Source of the DNA: a virus
IMG/VR virus record: IMGVR_UViG_3300028384_001046
Coordinates: 1-64,000 of that record
DNA length: 64,000 nucleotides
Direction: 5' to 3' (one strand)
In this document: piece after piece, positions 33,701 through 43,600 of the stretch
How the letters are laid out: each line of letters opens with the position of its first letter
Position numbering within the stretch: position 1 is the stretch's first letter
Program-made: the position numbers and the translations under genes
Notes under the pieces: generated by a model
The model's database searches: none
What the model was told of the DNA's origin: nothing
What the model saw: only the letters and a program-made list of their open reading frames with translations

Positions 33701-36700
33701 CCAGTTTCCGATATTATTGATTTGAGACCAAGAGTTGTATCTACGGCATCGACTGTATCTCCATTTGAGTACAAGTCAAGATCGTTTGATCCGTTAACAT
33801 CTTCAACAACTCATGTATTTTCTAGCGAAAAAAATATTAACATAAGTTATGATTATTATTTGGGAAGAATTGATAAAATTTTCTTGACCAGGGATGGAGT
33901 CTTTAGTAGGTCTAAAGGTGTTCCTGCAACATTCCCAGAACCTCCTAATAATGTTGATAATGCTTTAGAAATTGCTACCATCAACATGCCTCCATATCTC
34001 TATTCTATTAGAGATCTTGACGTGCAAGTAAGCACACACAAACGATATCAAATGCAAGATATTGCTGATATTGAAACAAGGTTAACTAATGTAGAGTATT
34101 ATACTAGCCTTTCTCTTCTTGAAAATGAAACTTCCAGTTTAACAATTAAGGATCCAACCACCAATCTTGATAAGTTCAAGTCTGGTTTTTTTGTGGACAA
34201 TTTCAAGTCTAAAAATGGCGGAGGAGATACAGACAATACTCAATTCAGATGCAGTATTGATACCACAGAGGGAGAAGCAAGACCAGAACACTATACTACT
34301 TCTATTGATTTATTATTGGGTTCAGAATCTGTTATTGGTGCTGCAACTTCTTCGTTTCCAGATGCAGACTACAGATTTGTAAATGATCTTGGAGATTCAA
34401 ATGTAGTTAAAAGAGGAGATATTGTTACTCTCAACTATAAAGATGTTGAATATTTAAAGAATTCATTTGCTACTAGAAGTGAAAATGTAAATCCATTTCA
34501 CGTTGTAAACTGGATTGGTGTGTTGGAACTAAATCCAGCTACTGACACTTGGATTGATACTAGAAGATTGCCTGGAAAGGATGTTGATGTTGAGGGTAGT
34601 TATGGCGCTATACAAGGTATGGTTGGTGGAGTTGATAGTAATACTGGGTTGTCTCCCGTTCAATGGAATTCTTGGGAAACAACTTGGACTGGAAGACAAA
34701 GAATAAAAGGACCCGTTATATTCAAGAAAAAGTCAAAAGTCAAAGGAACTGTACGGAAAAGAAAAAGGAGAGGATCCTTTGTGCCTGGTAGAGGAATTCC
34801 CATTACTACAACTAAAAGATGGGTACAAAAAATTAAAAAGGTTAGGGAAGTAACTACTGTACGAACGGGCAATAAGAGTAGAGATGGCATTCAATATAGA
34901 GTTGATGAAAAAATTGACTCTAAGAGCTTAGGTAGTAGTGTTATTTCTAGTGATGTTGCTGCTGTGATGAGATCTAGAAATGTTGAGTTCATTTGTAAGA
35001 GGTTAAAACCAAATACACAACTCTATGCATTTTTTGATAATATCGATATGAATGCATATATTGTTCCAAAACTCATTGAAATTGAGATGGTCAGTGGAAC
35101 ATTTGCTACAGGAGAGATGGTACGGGGTGATGGAATTAATTCCAGAAATAAGAGCATTAGATTTAGACTTGCCCAACAGAATCATAAGTATGGTCCATAT
35201 AACAATCCGACAGAAACATACGTTTCTAATCCATATAATGTAAGTAATTCTATTTCTAATTCATATTCTTCGACTACAACTATTCTTAATGTGGATACCG
35301 CATCTTTAGAACTCCAATCTGCATCTGGATTCTATGGGTGTATTTCTAAAGGTATGAATTTAATTGGCGCATCTAGTGGAGCTATTGCAAAAGTTAAAGA
35401 TATCAGATTGATTACTGATAGAGCTGGCGTTGTTATTGGATCTTTATTCATTCCTGATCCAACTCAAAAGTCTACTCAAGTATTTCAGACTGGTAGCAAA
35501 ACGTTTACTCTTACTTCTAGTAAGACCAATGAAACTATTTCTGGATTTACTGATTCTTCAGCTGAAGCAACATTTATGTCTTCGGGAACAATTAATAATA
35601 CTCAAGAAACAACTCTAAGAATTCGTAATGCTACGGTTGAAAGAGTTCCAAGATCGGAAAGTCAAAATGTTGAAAGAAGACGTACTAGGAGAGTTACTAA
35701 AGTCAAGTTTAGAAATAGAAAGAAGACTCAAACGAGATGGGTTGATCCTCTTGCACAATCATTTGAAGTTCCTGAAGAAAATGGAGTATATCTAACTAAG
35801 TGTGATATTTACTTTAGGACTAAAGATTCTTCTGCTCTTCCAGTAACTCTTCAGGTTCGTGAACTTCAACTGGGATTGCCAACGCAAACTATTCTTCCTT
35901 TTGGTGAAGTTGTTCTCGATCCCCAAAACGTAGTCGTATCTAATGATGGTAGTAAACCCACTACTTTCACTTTCCCCTCCCCAGTATATTGTGAGGGTTC
36001 TAGTCAATTTGCTCTTGTTCTTCTTTCTGCATCCAATGAATATACTGTATTCATCTCTAGGATGGGCGAAGAAGATATTTCTACCGCAAATAAACCAGAT
36101 TCAGAAAAAATTATTGTTTCTCAACAACCACTTCTTGGATCTTTATTCAAGTCGCAAAATGGTGCTACTTGGGATCCAAGTCAATTTGAAGATTTGAAGT
36201 TTAACCTCTATCAAGCAGAATATCTAACAAAAAGTGGTACAGTTAAATTCTATAACCCAGATTTAGATATTGGCAATAAACAAATTGTCACCCTAAGTCC
36301 AAATCCACTTAATATGTTATCCAAGTCTAATATTATTGGTCTTGGCAAGAGTTTGACCTCTAATGAAGTAAATGGATTAATTTCTGGTACAACTATTGAA
36401 CAAGAAAACAATCCAAACTTCTCCGCAAAACTTGTTGGAGTTCTTGGTGCAGTTGGAGTCAATAGCACTTTAAATATAACAGATAGTGGATTAAATTTTG
36501 CAAGTGGAAATCCAACGTATTCTGATGTTCCTCTAGTCAGTTTAACTGGAAGAGGATCTGGAGCAAAAGCAACAATTGTTATTAATAGTGGATCTGTGGC
36601 ATCTGCTACAGTATCTGCTGGTGGCACTGGATATTCGATTGGTGATGTATTAGGAGTAGACCCCTCAGATACTGGAGGGTTTGGTAAAAACTTGAAACTT

Positions 36701-38251
36701 TCTATTCAAAATGAAGTTGGTATTATAAGTGCATTCAACACTCTCCTAGTTGATCAAATTCAAGGTAAACCATCTATCGATGCTTCTTCGTCGGTTATTT
36801 TTACAACAGGAGCTGGATCAACATCTATTTTATCTGGAGCTGATATTCAATATGTAAATGATGTTAGTGATGGTTTAACCTTCATGGTTAAACATAGTAA
36901 TCATGGAATGTATAACCTTCAAGATATGGTTGTTCTTTCTAATATCGAGACTGATGTGAAACCAGAAAAATTAACTGCTGCATATGATTCTTCTACAACA
37001 GATAGTATTTCTGTTACTAATGTTGGAATTTATACAAATTTTGAAAATGTTCCAGTAGATTCAAATAATCCTGGATATCTTAAAATTGGATCCGAAATTA
37101 TTAAGTATACTGGAATTACCACAACCACAAGTTCAATTAGTGGTATTACTAGAGCAATTGATGGTACTAATTCTGCGGCTTTTGCTGTTGATGATTTAGT
37201 TTTTAAGTATGAACTCAACGGTGTTTCTTTAAGAAGAATCAATTGTCAACATAGTTTGAGCAATGTTAATCAAAATCAATACCCAATTGATGTTGATAGT
37301 TACTGGTTAAAAGTTGGTATTTCTAGTAGAGGGGTTGACAGAAGTACTGGAAACCCAAATGGATTCCCAGAATTATTTTGGAATGAAACAAAATCTGCTG
37401 GATCTTATATTACTGAAGATGTAAATACTGGTTCTGGTAATGCTCCAAGAGCAACTCAGAACATTCCATTTAACTTACTCAGACCAAATCTGACCATTTT
37501 GCAACCAGATGGAACCAGCGTTTCTGCTGCTGTTAGAACATTTAGTGGAGATAGTCCAGATGGAAATCTTTCTGCATATGTGGATCAAGGATTTGAATCA
37601 ATATCTCTTGAAGGAAATAACGAATTTACAACTCCAAGAATTGTTGCATCTAAAGTCAATGAACTTACAAGACTTGAAAATTTCCCTGGAAGAAAGTCAT
37701 TCACTTTAGAAGTTACTCTCAATACCGAAGATGAGTTTGTTGCTCCGCAAATTGATTTGGATCGGGTATCTGCATCATTTACTATGAATCGTCTTAATAG
37801 TAAAGTTAAAAATTATGCTACTGATAGAAGAGTAAATTCTCTGGATAATGATCCGAATGCAGCAATTTATTTAACTCAAGTAATTAATCTTGATAAATCT
37901 GCGGATGGATTGAAGGTTATGTTTGATGCATATAGACATAACACAAATGATATTAGAGTTCTTTATAGATCGTTCCGTGTTGATGCTCCTGAGGGGGATC
38001 AATTATTCCAATTATTCCCTGGATATAATAATTTAGATCTTTCTGGTGGAGTTATTGATCCATCCAAATCTGATGGTTTGCCTGATAAATTTGTCCCCCC
38101 ATCGGATAATTATGACGATTTCCGTCCTTTTGAATTTAATGTTTCCAATATCCCGCAGTTTAGTGCTTTTCAAATTAAGGTTTGCATGTCTGGAACTAAT
38201 TACGCATATGTTCCCAGACTAAAAGACTTCCGAGTAATTGCTACTATTTGA
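30719..38251 (+). CDS. DUF4815-type giant virion structural protein
   Basis: 2510 residues. The N-terminus SPYFDDFNSSNNYQRVLFKP, then SRELTTLQSILQNQIENFG and FKEGSVV is the DUF4815 signature found in myovirus baseplate/tail proteins. Residues 1335-1355 are strongly basic (KKKSKVKGTVRKRKRRGSF), then LYAFFDNIDMNAY near 1434, a second basic stretch near 1655 (ERRRTRRVTKVKFRNRKK), and WVDPLAQSFEVPEENGVYLT near 1673. The final third has a GGTGYSIGDVLGVD repeat and ends with NDIRVLYRSFRVDAP and a compact jelly-roll-like end. Position after gp8 suggests the role of T4 gp9/gp10 (fibre attachment on the wedge), but this is inference. AT-rich, T-ending codons. Confidence 0.85.
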   Translation: MPQNTNLNSSPYFDDFNSSNNYQRVLFKPGLPIQSRELTTLQSILQNQIENFGTHFFKEGSVVIPGQIAYDSEYTSVQIDETHLGLPVSLYLDFLKGKRIKGETSGVKAKIEDCLTNAQSDRGNYTLYIKYEGASEEDFSGTTFIDGENLIAEEDIKYSLSSIRSGSSFATAIISNSTFVGSAAKIANGVYFIRGFFVDVPDSTVILDQYDNQPNYRVGLSISEELVTASDEYDDLYDNARGFSNFAAPGADRLKISTTLIKKSLTDLNDENFIELMRLEDGVIRKFSNETTSNLITNELARRTFDESGDYYVTPFSVDIKESLNDRVGNDGAYYANQTTQEGNIPSEDLISLTIGPGKAYVRGFEVETLDTTSLDIDKPRTTSTVDNEALPFSVGRTIELNNVYGSPAVGIGTEGLVNLYKSRTASPGSASGLHIGVARLYDFRLRDAAYSDASTTFRSSLYDIQTFTYLNLNTTTSINVPAFVEGRNSSASGYVYVASANSNQLILYQVTGEFQVNEEITVNGESINRSIVSFDDYGFQDVHQIKNASGVAFTADTKLTNRIRFAEPGTDYTISAESAGVSTITSSNANFGAVSGISTGDVIAYSKAATSVPSYGIVKQIGTNSRSIIIEAPPAAVTNVNGSSLPTSETTLSDVAKVTLEVLNNGENSLYSELTEPNVSSVNLNNSEISFKKTYYISVSSGAYSATLESDTNLTLQSFDEEDYNLSFDSTGTVESLTDQKVSVSGRTITLSQISEDGSAVLTVTWTKKNPKAKNKIYRRSQIIQINKSSKNSSGIGNSTTDDGLTFSNIYGTRVQDKKISLGVCDVAAVRAVFESSSVNSPQLPKIVLVDLNSNLTNALRGETIVGESSGSAATFVETNGTNEASFIYENENIFTSGEKIIFQESNITATVQSFISGDRDIKNNFEFDPGQNSDFIDFSSIIRLNSANAPTKRLTVIFDRFEIDTSDPGDLVSVDSYDADLYGKSLPYIGQIPVSDIIDLRPRVVSTASTVSPFEYKSRSFDPLTSSTTHVFSSEKNINISYDYYLGRIDKIFLTRDGVFSRSKGVPATFPEPPNNVDNALEIATINMPPYLYSIRDLDVQVSTHKRYQMQDIADIETRLTNVEYYTSLSLLENETSSLTIKDPTTNLDKFKSGFFVDNFKSKNGGGDTDNTQFRCSIDTTEGEARPEHYTTSIDLLLGSESVIGAATSSFPDADYRFVNDLGDSNVVKRGDIVTLNYKDVEYLKNSFATRSENVNPFHVVNWIGVLELNPATDTWIDTRRLPGKDVDVEGSYGAIQGMVGGVDSNTGLSPVQWNSWETTWTGRQRIKGPVIFKKKSKVKGTVRKRKRRGSFVPGRGIPITTTKRWVQKIKKVREVTTVRTGNKSRDGIQYRVDEKIDSKSLGSSVISSDVAAVMRSRNVEFICKRLKPNTQLYAFFDNIDMNAYIVPKLIEIEMVSGTFATGEMVRGDGINSRNKSIRFRLAQQNHKYGPYNNPTETYVSNPYNVSNSISNSYSSTTTILNVDTASLELQSASGFYGCISKGMNLIGASSGAIAKVKDIRLITDRAGVVIGSLFIPDPTQKSTQVFQTGSKTFTLTSSKTNETISGFTDSSAEATFMSSGTINNTQETTLRIRNATVERVPRSESQNVERRRTRRVTKVKFRNRKKTQTRWVDPLAQSFEVPEENGVYLTKCDIYFRTKDSSALPVTLQVRELQLGLPTQTILPFGEVVLDPQNVVVSNDGSKPTTFTFPSPVYCEGSSQFALVLLSASNEYTVFISRMGEEDISTANKPDSEKIIVSQQPLLGSLFKSQNGATWDPSQFEDLKFNLYQAEYLTKSGTVKFYNPDLDIGNKQIVTLSPNPLNMLSKSNIIGLGKSLTSNEVNGLISGTTIEQENNPNFSAKLVGVLGAVGVNSTLNITDSGLNFASGNPTYSDVPLVSLTGRGSGAKATIVINSGSVASATVSAGGTGYSIGDVLGVDPSDTGGFGKNLKLSIQNEVGIISAFNTLLVDQIQGKPSIDASSSVIFTTGAGSTSILSGADIQYVNDVSDGLTFMVKHSNHGMYNLQDMVVLSNIETDVKPEKLTAAYDSSTTDSISVTNVGIYTNFENVPVDSNNPGYLKIGSEIIKYTGITTTTSSISGITRAIDGTNSAAFAVDDLVFKYELNGVSLRRINCQHSLSNVNQNQYPIDVDSYWLKVGISSRGVDRSTGNPNGFPELFWNETKSAGSYITEDVNTGSGNAPRATQNIPFNLLRPNLTILQPDGTSVSAAVRTFSGDSPDGNLSAYVDQGFESISLEGNNEFTTPRIVASKVNELTRLENFPGRKSFTLEVTLNTEDEFVAPQIDLDRVSASFTMNRLNSKVKNYATDRRVNSLDNDPNAAIYLTQVINLDKSADGLKVMFDAYRHNTNDIRVLYRSFRVDAPEGDQLFQLFPGYNNLDLSGGVIDPSKSDGLPDKFVPPSDNYDDFRPFEFNVSNIPQFSAFQIKVCMSGTNYAYVPRLKDFRVIATI

Positions 38252-38252
38252 T

Positions 38253-38462
38253 ATGGACAAAATAAGAGTTGAAAATAGCCATTCTCTTTATAGAGATTCT
38301 GAAACGGGGGCTATATTGAATTGCAATGATAGTGAGTATGACTCATATCTTAGAAGCAAGAATATTGCAGCTAAGAAAAAGAACGAAATTGATCAATTGA
38401 AGAGTGATGTGGGAGAGCTCAAAGATATGATGAAAATCATTCTAGAAAAATTGGATAAATAA
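38253..38462 (+). CDS. Small coiled-coil protein
   Basis: 69 residues from the ATG at 38253, one base after the previous stop; an upstream TTG start would overlap the DUF4815 gene. VENSHSLYRDSETGAILN is followed by a long charged helix (AAKKKNEIDQLKSDVGELKDM) with heptad spacing, a likely coiled coil. Conserved-looking cyanophage structural-region protein; function unknown. Confidence 0.75.
   Translation: MDKIRVENSHSLYRDSETGAILNCNDSEYDSYLRSKNIAAKKKNEIDQLKSDVGELKDMMKIILEKLDK
38455..38461 (+). promoter_or_regulatory. Possible T4-type late promoter
   Basis: ATAAATA (in GGATAAATAATT) across the stop of the coiled-coil gene, 23 bases ahead of the ATG at 38485. Confidence 0.4.
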
Positions 38463-38484
38463 TTAAAATCTCCCTTTTTGTGTA

Positions 38485-38817
38485 ATGGCAGCTAGAAATG
38501 TCAATTTAGTCATTGAACAAAACGTTGATTTTGAAGCAACCTTCACTATTAGAAATGCGAACAATTCGCCATTAAATTTGACGGGGTATTCTGCTCTTGC
38601 TAAGATTAGAAAACACCCAGATGCAACAAAATACACGGATTTTGTTATTTCTTTTCCGAATAGGATCAATGGAGTTGTAAAAGTTGCTCTTGCAGTAACT
38701 TCTACTGCTACTCTGGAGGGAGGAAGATATGTGTATGATCTGGTTCTCGTTTCTCCAAACAATTATAAGACTAGACCTATCGCAGGAAATGTTTTAGTGT
38801 TGCCTGGAGTATCATGA
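38485..38817 (+). CDS. Virion structural protein with BppU-like N-terminal domain
   Basis: 110 residues. NLVIEQNVDFEATFTIRNAN, then SPLNLTGYSALAKIRKHPDA resembles the small beta-sandwich found at the head of phage baseplate upper proteins (pattern ...F.I......LNLTGY.A.A.IR). The rest (GGRYVYDLVLVSPNNYK...GNVLVLPGVS) completes the sandwich. It may bridge baseplate and fibre. Its end overlaps the next start (ATGA). Confidence 0.7.
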   Translation: MAARNVNLVIEQNVDFEATFTIRNANNSPLNLTGYSALAKIRKHPDATKYTDFVISFPNRINGVVKVALAVTSTATLEGGRYVYDLVLVSPNNYKTRPIAGNVLVLPGVS

Positions 38818-39491
38818 CTGATTACTTAGTTAATCTCAATAGTTCTGGATCATATTCAGTTGGTGTTGACTATGAAATTCCATCAAAGTCAACACAAAAT
38901 ACAAATTTAATTATTGACAATATTAATGATCAGTTCAATGGTATTGGAGTTACGTTTTCGTTAAATAGTGGAGGCGATCCGTATAATCCATTAAATGACC
39001 AGCAATTGATTGTTTGTAAAAACAATCTGGTCATGGAACCTGGAGAAGATTTTACTATTGCTGGTGATCAGCTCATTTTCTCAGTTCCACCAATTGCTGG
39101 AGATGATGTGTTCATCATCGCTCTTGCAACAACAGCGGATCTAACAAGATCTGTTAATTTTGTTATTGATAGTGGATCTCAAGATATCTCCCCAGGAAGT
39201 AAAGGCAAGGTAACTGTCGATGTTTCTGGAACAATTGAGTCCATTAAAGTATTGAGTGATCAAACTGGAGATATTGTCTTAGAAGTTTCAAAATCCAATT
39301 TCCAAGACTTCCCCACGTTCACAACAATCACCAATAATCAAAGAGTTCAACTACAGTCCCAAAACAAGTACATTGATGATGTACTAAATAACTGGGATAA
39401 GACAATAGTTGCTGGTGATATTTTGGATTTCTCAGTGGTCAGTTCAACAAACATGCGAAGACTGCTGATCTCTTTAAAATTAAAATTATAA
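38814..39491 (+). CDS. Virion structural protein
   Basis: 225 residues, start overlapping the previous stop. First half contains NINDQFNGIGVTFSLNSGG, PLNDQQLIVCKNNLVMEPGEDF and LIFSVPPIAGDDVFIIAL, a recurring module in cyanophage tail proteins; a related sequence (FNGFRTKFTLSVTTGG...INDILQVPGESYIF) lies inside the 2492-aa protein near residue 1650. Second half is beta-rich (GKVTVDVSGTIESIKVLSD). Role unknown. Confidence 0.75.
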   Translation: MTDYLVNLNSSGSYSVGVDYEIPSKSTQNTNLIIDNINDQFNGIGVTFSLNSGGDPYNPLNDQQLIVCKNNLVMEPGEDFTIAGDQLIFSVPPIAGDDVFIIALATTADLTRSVNFVIDSGSQDISPGSKGKVTVDVSGTIESIKVLSDQTGDIVLEVSKSNFQDFPTFTTITNNQRVQLQSQNKYIDDVLNNWDKTIVAGDILDFSVVSSTNMRRLLISLKLKL

Positions 39492-39494
39492 ATA
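39487..39494 (+). promoter_or_regulatory. T4-type late promoter
   Basis: TATAAATA, perfect late box, overlapping the upstream stop and 42 bases ahead of the ATG at 39537. A good ribosome binding site (GAGGAG) follows. Confidence 0.65.
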
Positions 39495-39536
39495 AGTATA
39501 GTTCTTAAAGTCTAACCCCTACGAGGAGTTGTATCG

Positions 39537-40544
39537 ATGGCATTACTAGTTCCTAATATTGGTGAAATTGAGTCTCTCCGTTATCTGATTGCTCAGAATA
39601 ACTTCGTTGCAGACCTAGAGGATACCTCACCAAGGAATCTCGTACTCAAACTGTTTACGAGTAACACTACACCCGCTGAAGGTGATGTACCTTCCCAAAC
39701 TGCATATTTCGAGCCTTATATTGATGGTAACGTCAATGGTTACGGAACTACTGCAAACACGGGTTATCCTAATTGCGTGGATAACAGAATTGATCAAGAT
39801 TATACCGCACAGTATGGTATTCTACTAAATGGATCTCGCTGGGTTATTAAGAACGTTGGTAGTGGTACAACCGCAACCTATCCAGAACAGACTTTCACCT
39901 TCACTGGACCTGCTGGTAATATCTATGGTTATTATGTAACCAGAGCAAACAACATGCCAGTCTCTGTTCAGGGTGTTAATCATGCGGCTGGTGTTGGTAT
40001 TGGAACAACCGTAACTAAGGGTAACAACACCGATCCCTGTATTGGAGTTGTTGGTAATAGATATTTCAATGTTGATCCACAAGTATCTATTAACGATTTA
40101 ACTCTCGGACAGTATGTTGCTGGTAACGCAGGAGTTCAGACTGGAACAAGAGTTATCGGTCTTGACCGAGCATTGCAAGTTGTTTATATCGATAAACCTC
40201 TGATTGATAACATTCAGGTTGCAACCGACCCCTCCGTTACATTCAGTTTTGGTAAGATTTCCATCACAGATCACGGTCTTAAAAAAGGAGATATCGTTTA
40301 CATTGCTGCTGGTGCAGGTAATACAACTCTTGAATCGAGTGTTTATACTGTCTTTGACGTACCAAACAACGATGAGTTTGTAACTACACCTTCTCTAACC
40401 GCAACATCTAATGGTGTTCTTGGACTGAATACTGCGACTCTCTACTCCAGCATTATGTACGCTGAGAGATTCACAAATGGTCCATACAACATTCAGAACA
40501 ATGGTGACCAAATTAAGATCACCTTGAACGTCGCACTTGACTGA
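39537..40544 (+). CDS. Virion structural protein
   Basis: 335 residues, starting MALLVPNIGEIESLRYLIAQ, a head I recall from cyanophage structural proteins, with LKLFTSNTTPAEGDVPSQ and EPYIDGNVNGYG next. The centre is a beta-rich fold (WVIKNVGSGTTATYPEQTF, YGYYVTRANN). It has its own late promoter, a strong ribosome binding site, C-richer codons than the genes before it, and is followed by a perfect terminator, all fitting a protein made in quantity. Function in the virion unknown. Confidence 0.8.
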   Translation: MALLVPNIGEIESLRYLIAQNNFVADLEDTSPRNLVLKLFTSNTTPAEGDVPSQTAYFEPYIDGNVNGYGTTANTGYPNCVDNRIDQDYTAQYGILLNGSRWVIKNVGSGTTATYPEQTFTFTGPAGNIYGYYVTRANNMPVSVQGVNHAAGVGIGTTVTKGNNTDPCIGVVGNRYFNVDPQVSINDLTLGQYVAGNAGVQTGTRVIGLDRALQVVYIDKPLIDNIQVATDPSVTFSFGKISITDHGLKKGDIVYIAAGAGNTTLESSVYTVFDVPNNDEFVTTPSLTATSNGVLGLNTATLYSSIMYAERFTNGPYNIQNNGDQIKITLNVALD

Positions 40545-40576
40545 TACGCATATACAATAAAATATTCGTCATGGTG

Positions 40577-40609
40577 GGGATTGCTTTATTATCAGGCAAT
40601 CCCTTTTTT
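40577..40609 (+). terminator. Intrinsic terminator
   Basis: GGGATTGC / GCAATCCC, a perfect 8-base stem with an 11-base loop, followed by TTTTTT. It ends the transcript of the 335-aa structural gene. Confidence 0.85.
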
Positions 40610-40632
40610 CATCTAATGAATAGAACTAAACT

Positions 40633-43600
40633 ATGACCGTTTATGTCTACGATGAAAATAAGGTAGATGTATTCGTTGCAGAAGATGCAGGTTTGGTAAC
40701 CGCCTCTGCGACGATAACGGCTGACTATGGCAATATTTCAGACACCGCTGACGATGATCGCGGCGAAGATAATTTTAATCCTTGGTATTTTGGTCTAATT
40801 ACAGACCTTGATGATGTTCTACCATTTGGTAATTTTGAAGTTGGTGGAGAAGCAGAACCACTAATTTCTCCAAAGATTCCTGGTGGTGGACTATTCCGTA
40901 TAGAAGATATTGCAGAAGTATCGTATGTAACCCCCTGGAGAGGGTCTGGAACCCTCTTCGAGATCGGTGGCGGTCTGGAAAGACTGGTCATCCCAGATTT
41001 GGGTGCCGCAGGACCATCTCCATCCATTTACGGACAAGCCCACGAATCCAATACATTCGTTGAAATCGGATCTGGTACACTCGCTCAACTTTCTGACGAA
41101 GGAGCGACAGCCAAGTTTAATAGGTATCCCTGGGACGCTTCAGGTACTCTTACCCTCAGTGGATACAACTCCACCCAATTTCCAGACGATTTCATTGCGG
41201 TCATTAAAAATGTTGCGAAGGTCAAAGGCACAGGTCCTTCTCGCGTCATTTATGATTATAGTCTGGATCCAGATACAGAATTTGATGCTGAGAATTACGG
41301 ATTCGTTACCCAGGTACAGGGAGGCAAATTCTCAGATAATGATGATCTGACATTTGATAGAATTATTACTAAGAGGAAAGATAGATCCTTTAGTGATAAT
41401 GATCTTCTTGAAAATGAGAATTATGGTGATATTACCGTATCTACCCAAGAAAAAGTTCTCCCAGTTGATATTCTGCCAGATGATCTGGCCAACTATGAGG
41501 TTTCTTACAGTAGAACATCAATCCTAGACAGTGGTTCTGGAACTGGGGCCACTGGTGGATTTGATATCGGAAGACATGTTAAGTTCGGTAATGATGGTGG
41601 ATCTAGAGAGTTTTATTGGAGATTTGACACTACAGATTCCGAATACATCAAAGTCACTGCCATTAGAGGTAATGATGTTAATGGTGGTGAAGATCCAGAC
41701 ACTACTCAGGAAAGTCTATATCTCGATAGATGGACTGGAAGTAGTTGGATAAGAATTGATACAGTCATTGCATTTAATGACACTTCTTTCAATTCTCTCA
41801 AAGAAGTATCGATTCCTCTTACTCCAACGAATAGAGGAAATTATTTCTATAGACTTAGACAAGATAATTCAAGTGGTAGTGCTAGTTGGGATCATTATGG
41901 TATTACTAATATCACCTATGATCTCAGGCAAACCTTCCCAATCGACACCGAAGATGATGGAATAATTCCAAGGAAACTGGGTGGTGGACTCTTTATGCAC
42001 GATTACCAGGCAACTGGTATCAGGGCTCAAGAGTCAATTCCATTCGCATATCTTGGTCTTGGATCTCTATTCTCTCTTGGAGAACTCGATCCAGAGAAGG
42101 ATGTCGATCAGGTATTTGCATATGCAGGTTCTGGTGGATTCAATGTTACTGGAGAGAACTTCTTCAGTCAGGCTCCACAGAGTACAATCTTCGGTGAAGA
42201 AGGTGAGTTCTCCTTCAGTGGATCTGCTGCAGAAGCATTTGTACCTGCAACTGTTGATAATACGGTACTGTTCAATCAGGTTGGATCTGCTGATGATAGG
42301 ATCATCTGGCAGGCTGGTGAACGTAAGGTTACCATCAGACCAATTGGATTTGGTTCTGTACTCCTTTCGGATACTCCGCCAACAAATACGGCAACTTTAT
42401 CCGTATCTGGAGAAGCAACAAGCATTCAAAGGACGTTTGTCGAAGAAAATGTAAGTCTATTCAACATCAGTGGAGATGCCGGCAATCCACTGGATGCAAG
42501 ATTCACTCCCCACTTCAGATCTGCTAGAGGAGATATTATCCTCCCAGATGAGGATTGGGGTCTTATTACTAACTCGGCTACCGAGTTTGAAGATTGGGGA
42601 TATATCAGAGAAGTTGCAACTACTTCTCTCGTATTTGGAGATATTCTTTCTCCATTCAATTACATTCAAATTGGCGGTCAGCATTATCCAAGTACGGATA
42701 CATTCTCTGTTGGGGAGTCCTCTTTTGCCAAACAGACACTTGGAGTTACTGGCATTGCAACCTTCAGACTATCTGAAGATTCCAGTCTGGAAAGAACATT
42801 CGATTACGAATCTTCAGGTATTACTGGTATTGCTACCTACAAGGCTGGTATCAATATCTTCGGTGCAAATTGGTTCAGTCAGGCTCCACAGAGTACAGTA
42901 TTTGGTCTCGAAGGAGAACTTACTCTTAGTGGTTCTGCTGACGAGTCCACCACTCCATTCATTGAACCTCAAGGAACTGATGGTAACTTCAGATTCCTTA
43001 CTGGATCTGCTGAAATTGTTATTGATTCGGTCACAAGAGCAATTGCACCTTCTGTACTTGGTGATGTCTATATTGGTGGAACGGCTGATATTAGATTCAG
43101 TCCTGCTGTCACTGGTGTTGGTATTGCTACATTCCGTCAAGGTAGAGAAGAATTCCAGACATATCTCAGAATCATTGATCCTGATATGGATCTGGTCCTT
43201 ACCACAATTGGTGGTGGACTTATCAATGAGGACTTTGTTAAGAGTTACAATGAGTCTTCCATCTACTATGGTCCTCAGGATGAGGATTATGGATCAATTC
43301 TCGATGCAGCTGCATATGGGATGGGTCTCAACTTCTCTGGGGCTGCATCTGATGTTGAAACCTTTGATGGTGAGACTAATACTTACGACCAAGATGTACT
43401 GTTCAGCAACAACGGTCTAACTTATGACCAGAGCACTGGCGGAACCAGCGTTCTCCCAAGTTTCGACAAAACAGAATCGTATTCTGTTGATTTCTCAACA
43501 ACTGTTGTATCTGAAAATCTTGGTACTATCACCGAAGGTATTCCAATCCCAGGTGGTAAACCATACGATCAATATCTATATCCCTACTATCCTGGATTTA

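Noticed and set aside
42470-43420. 316-codon plus-strand frame inside the same gene
   Set aside because: Shadow of the repeat-rich real frame, with low-complexity Leu/Ser sequence and no ribosome binding site.
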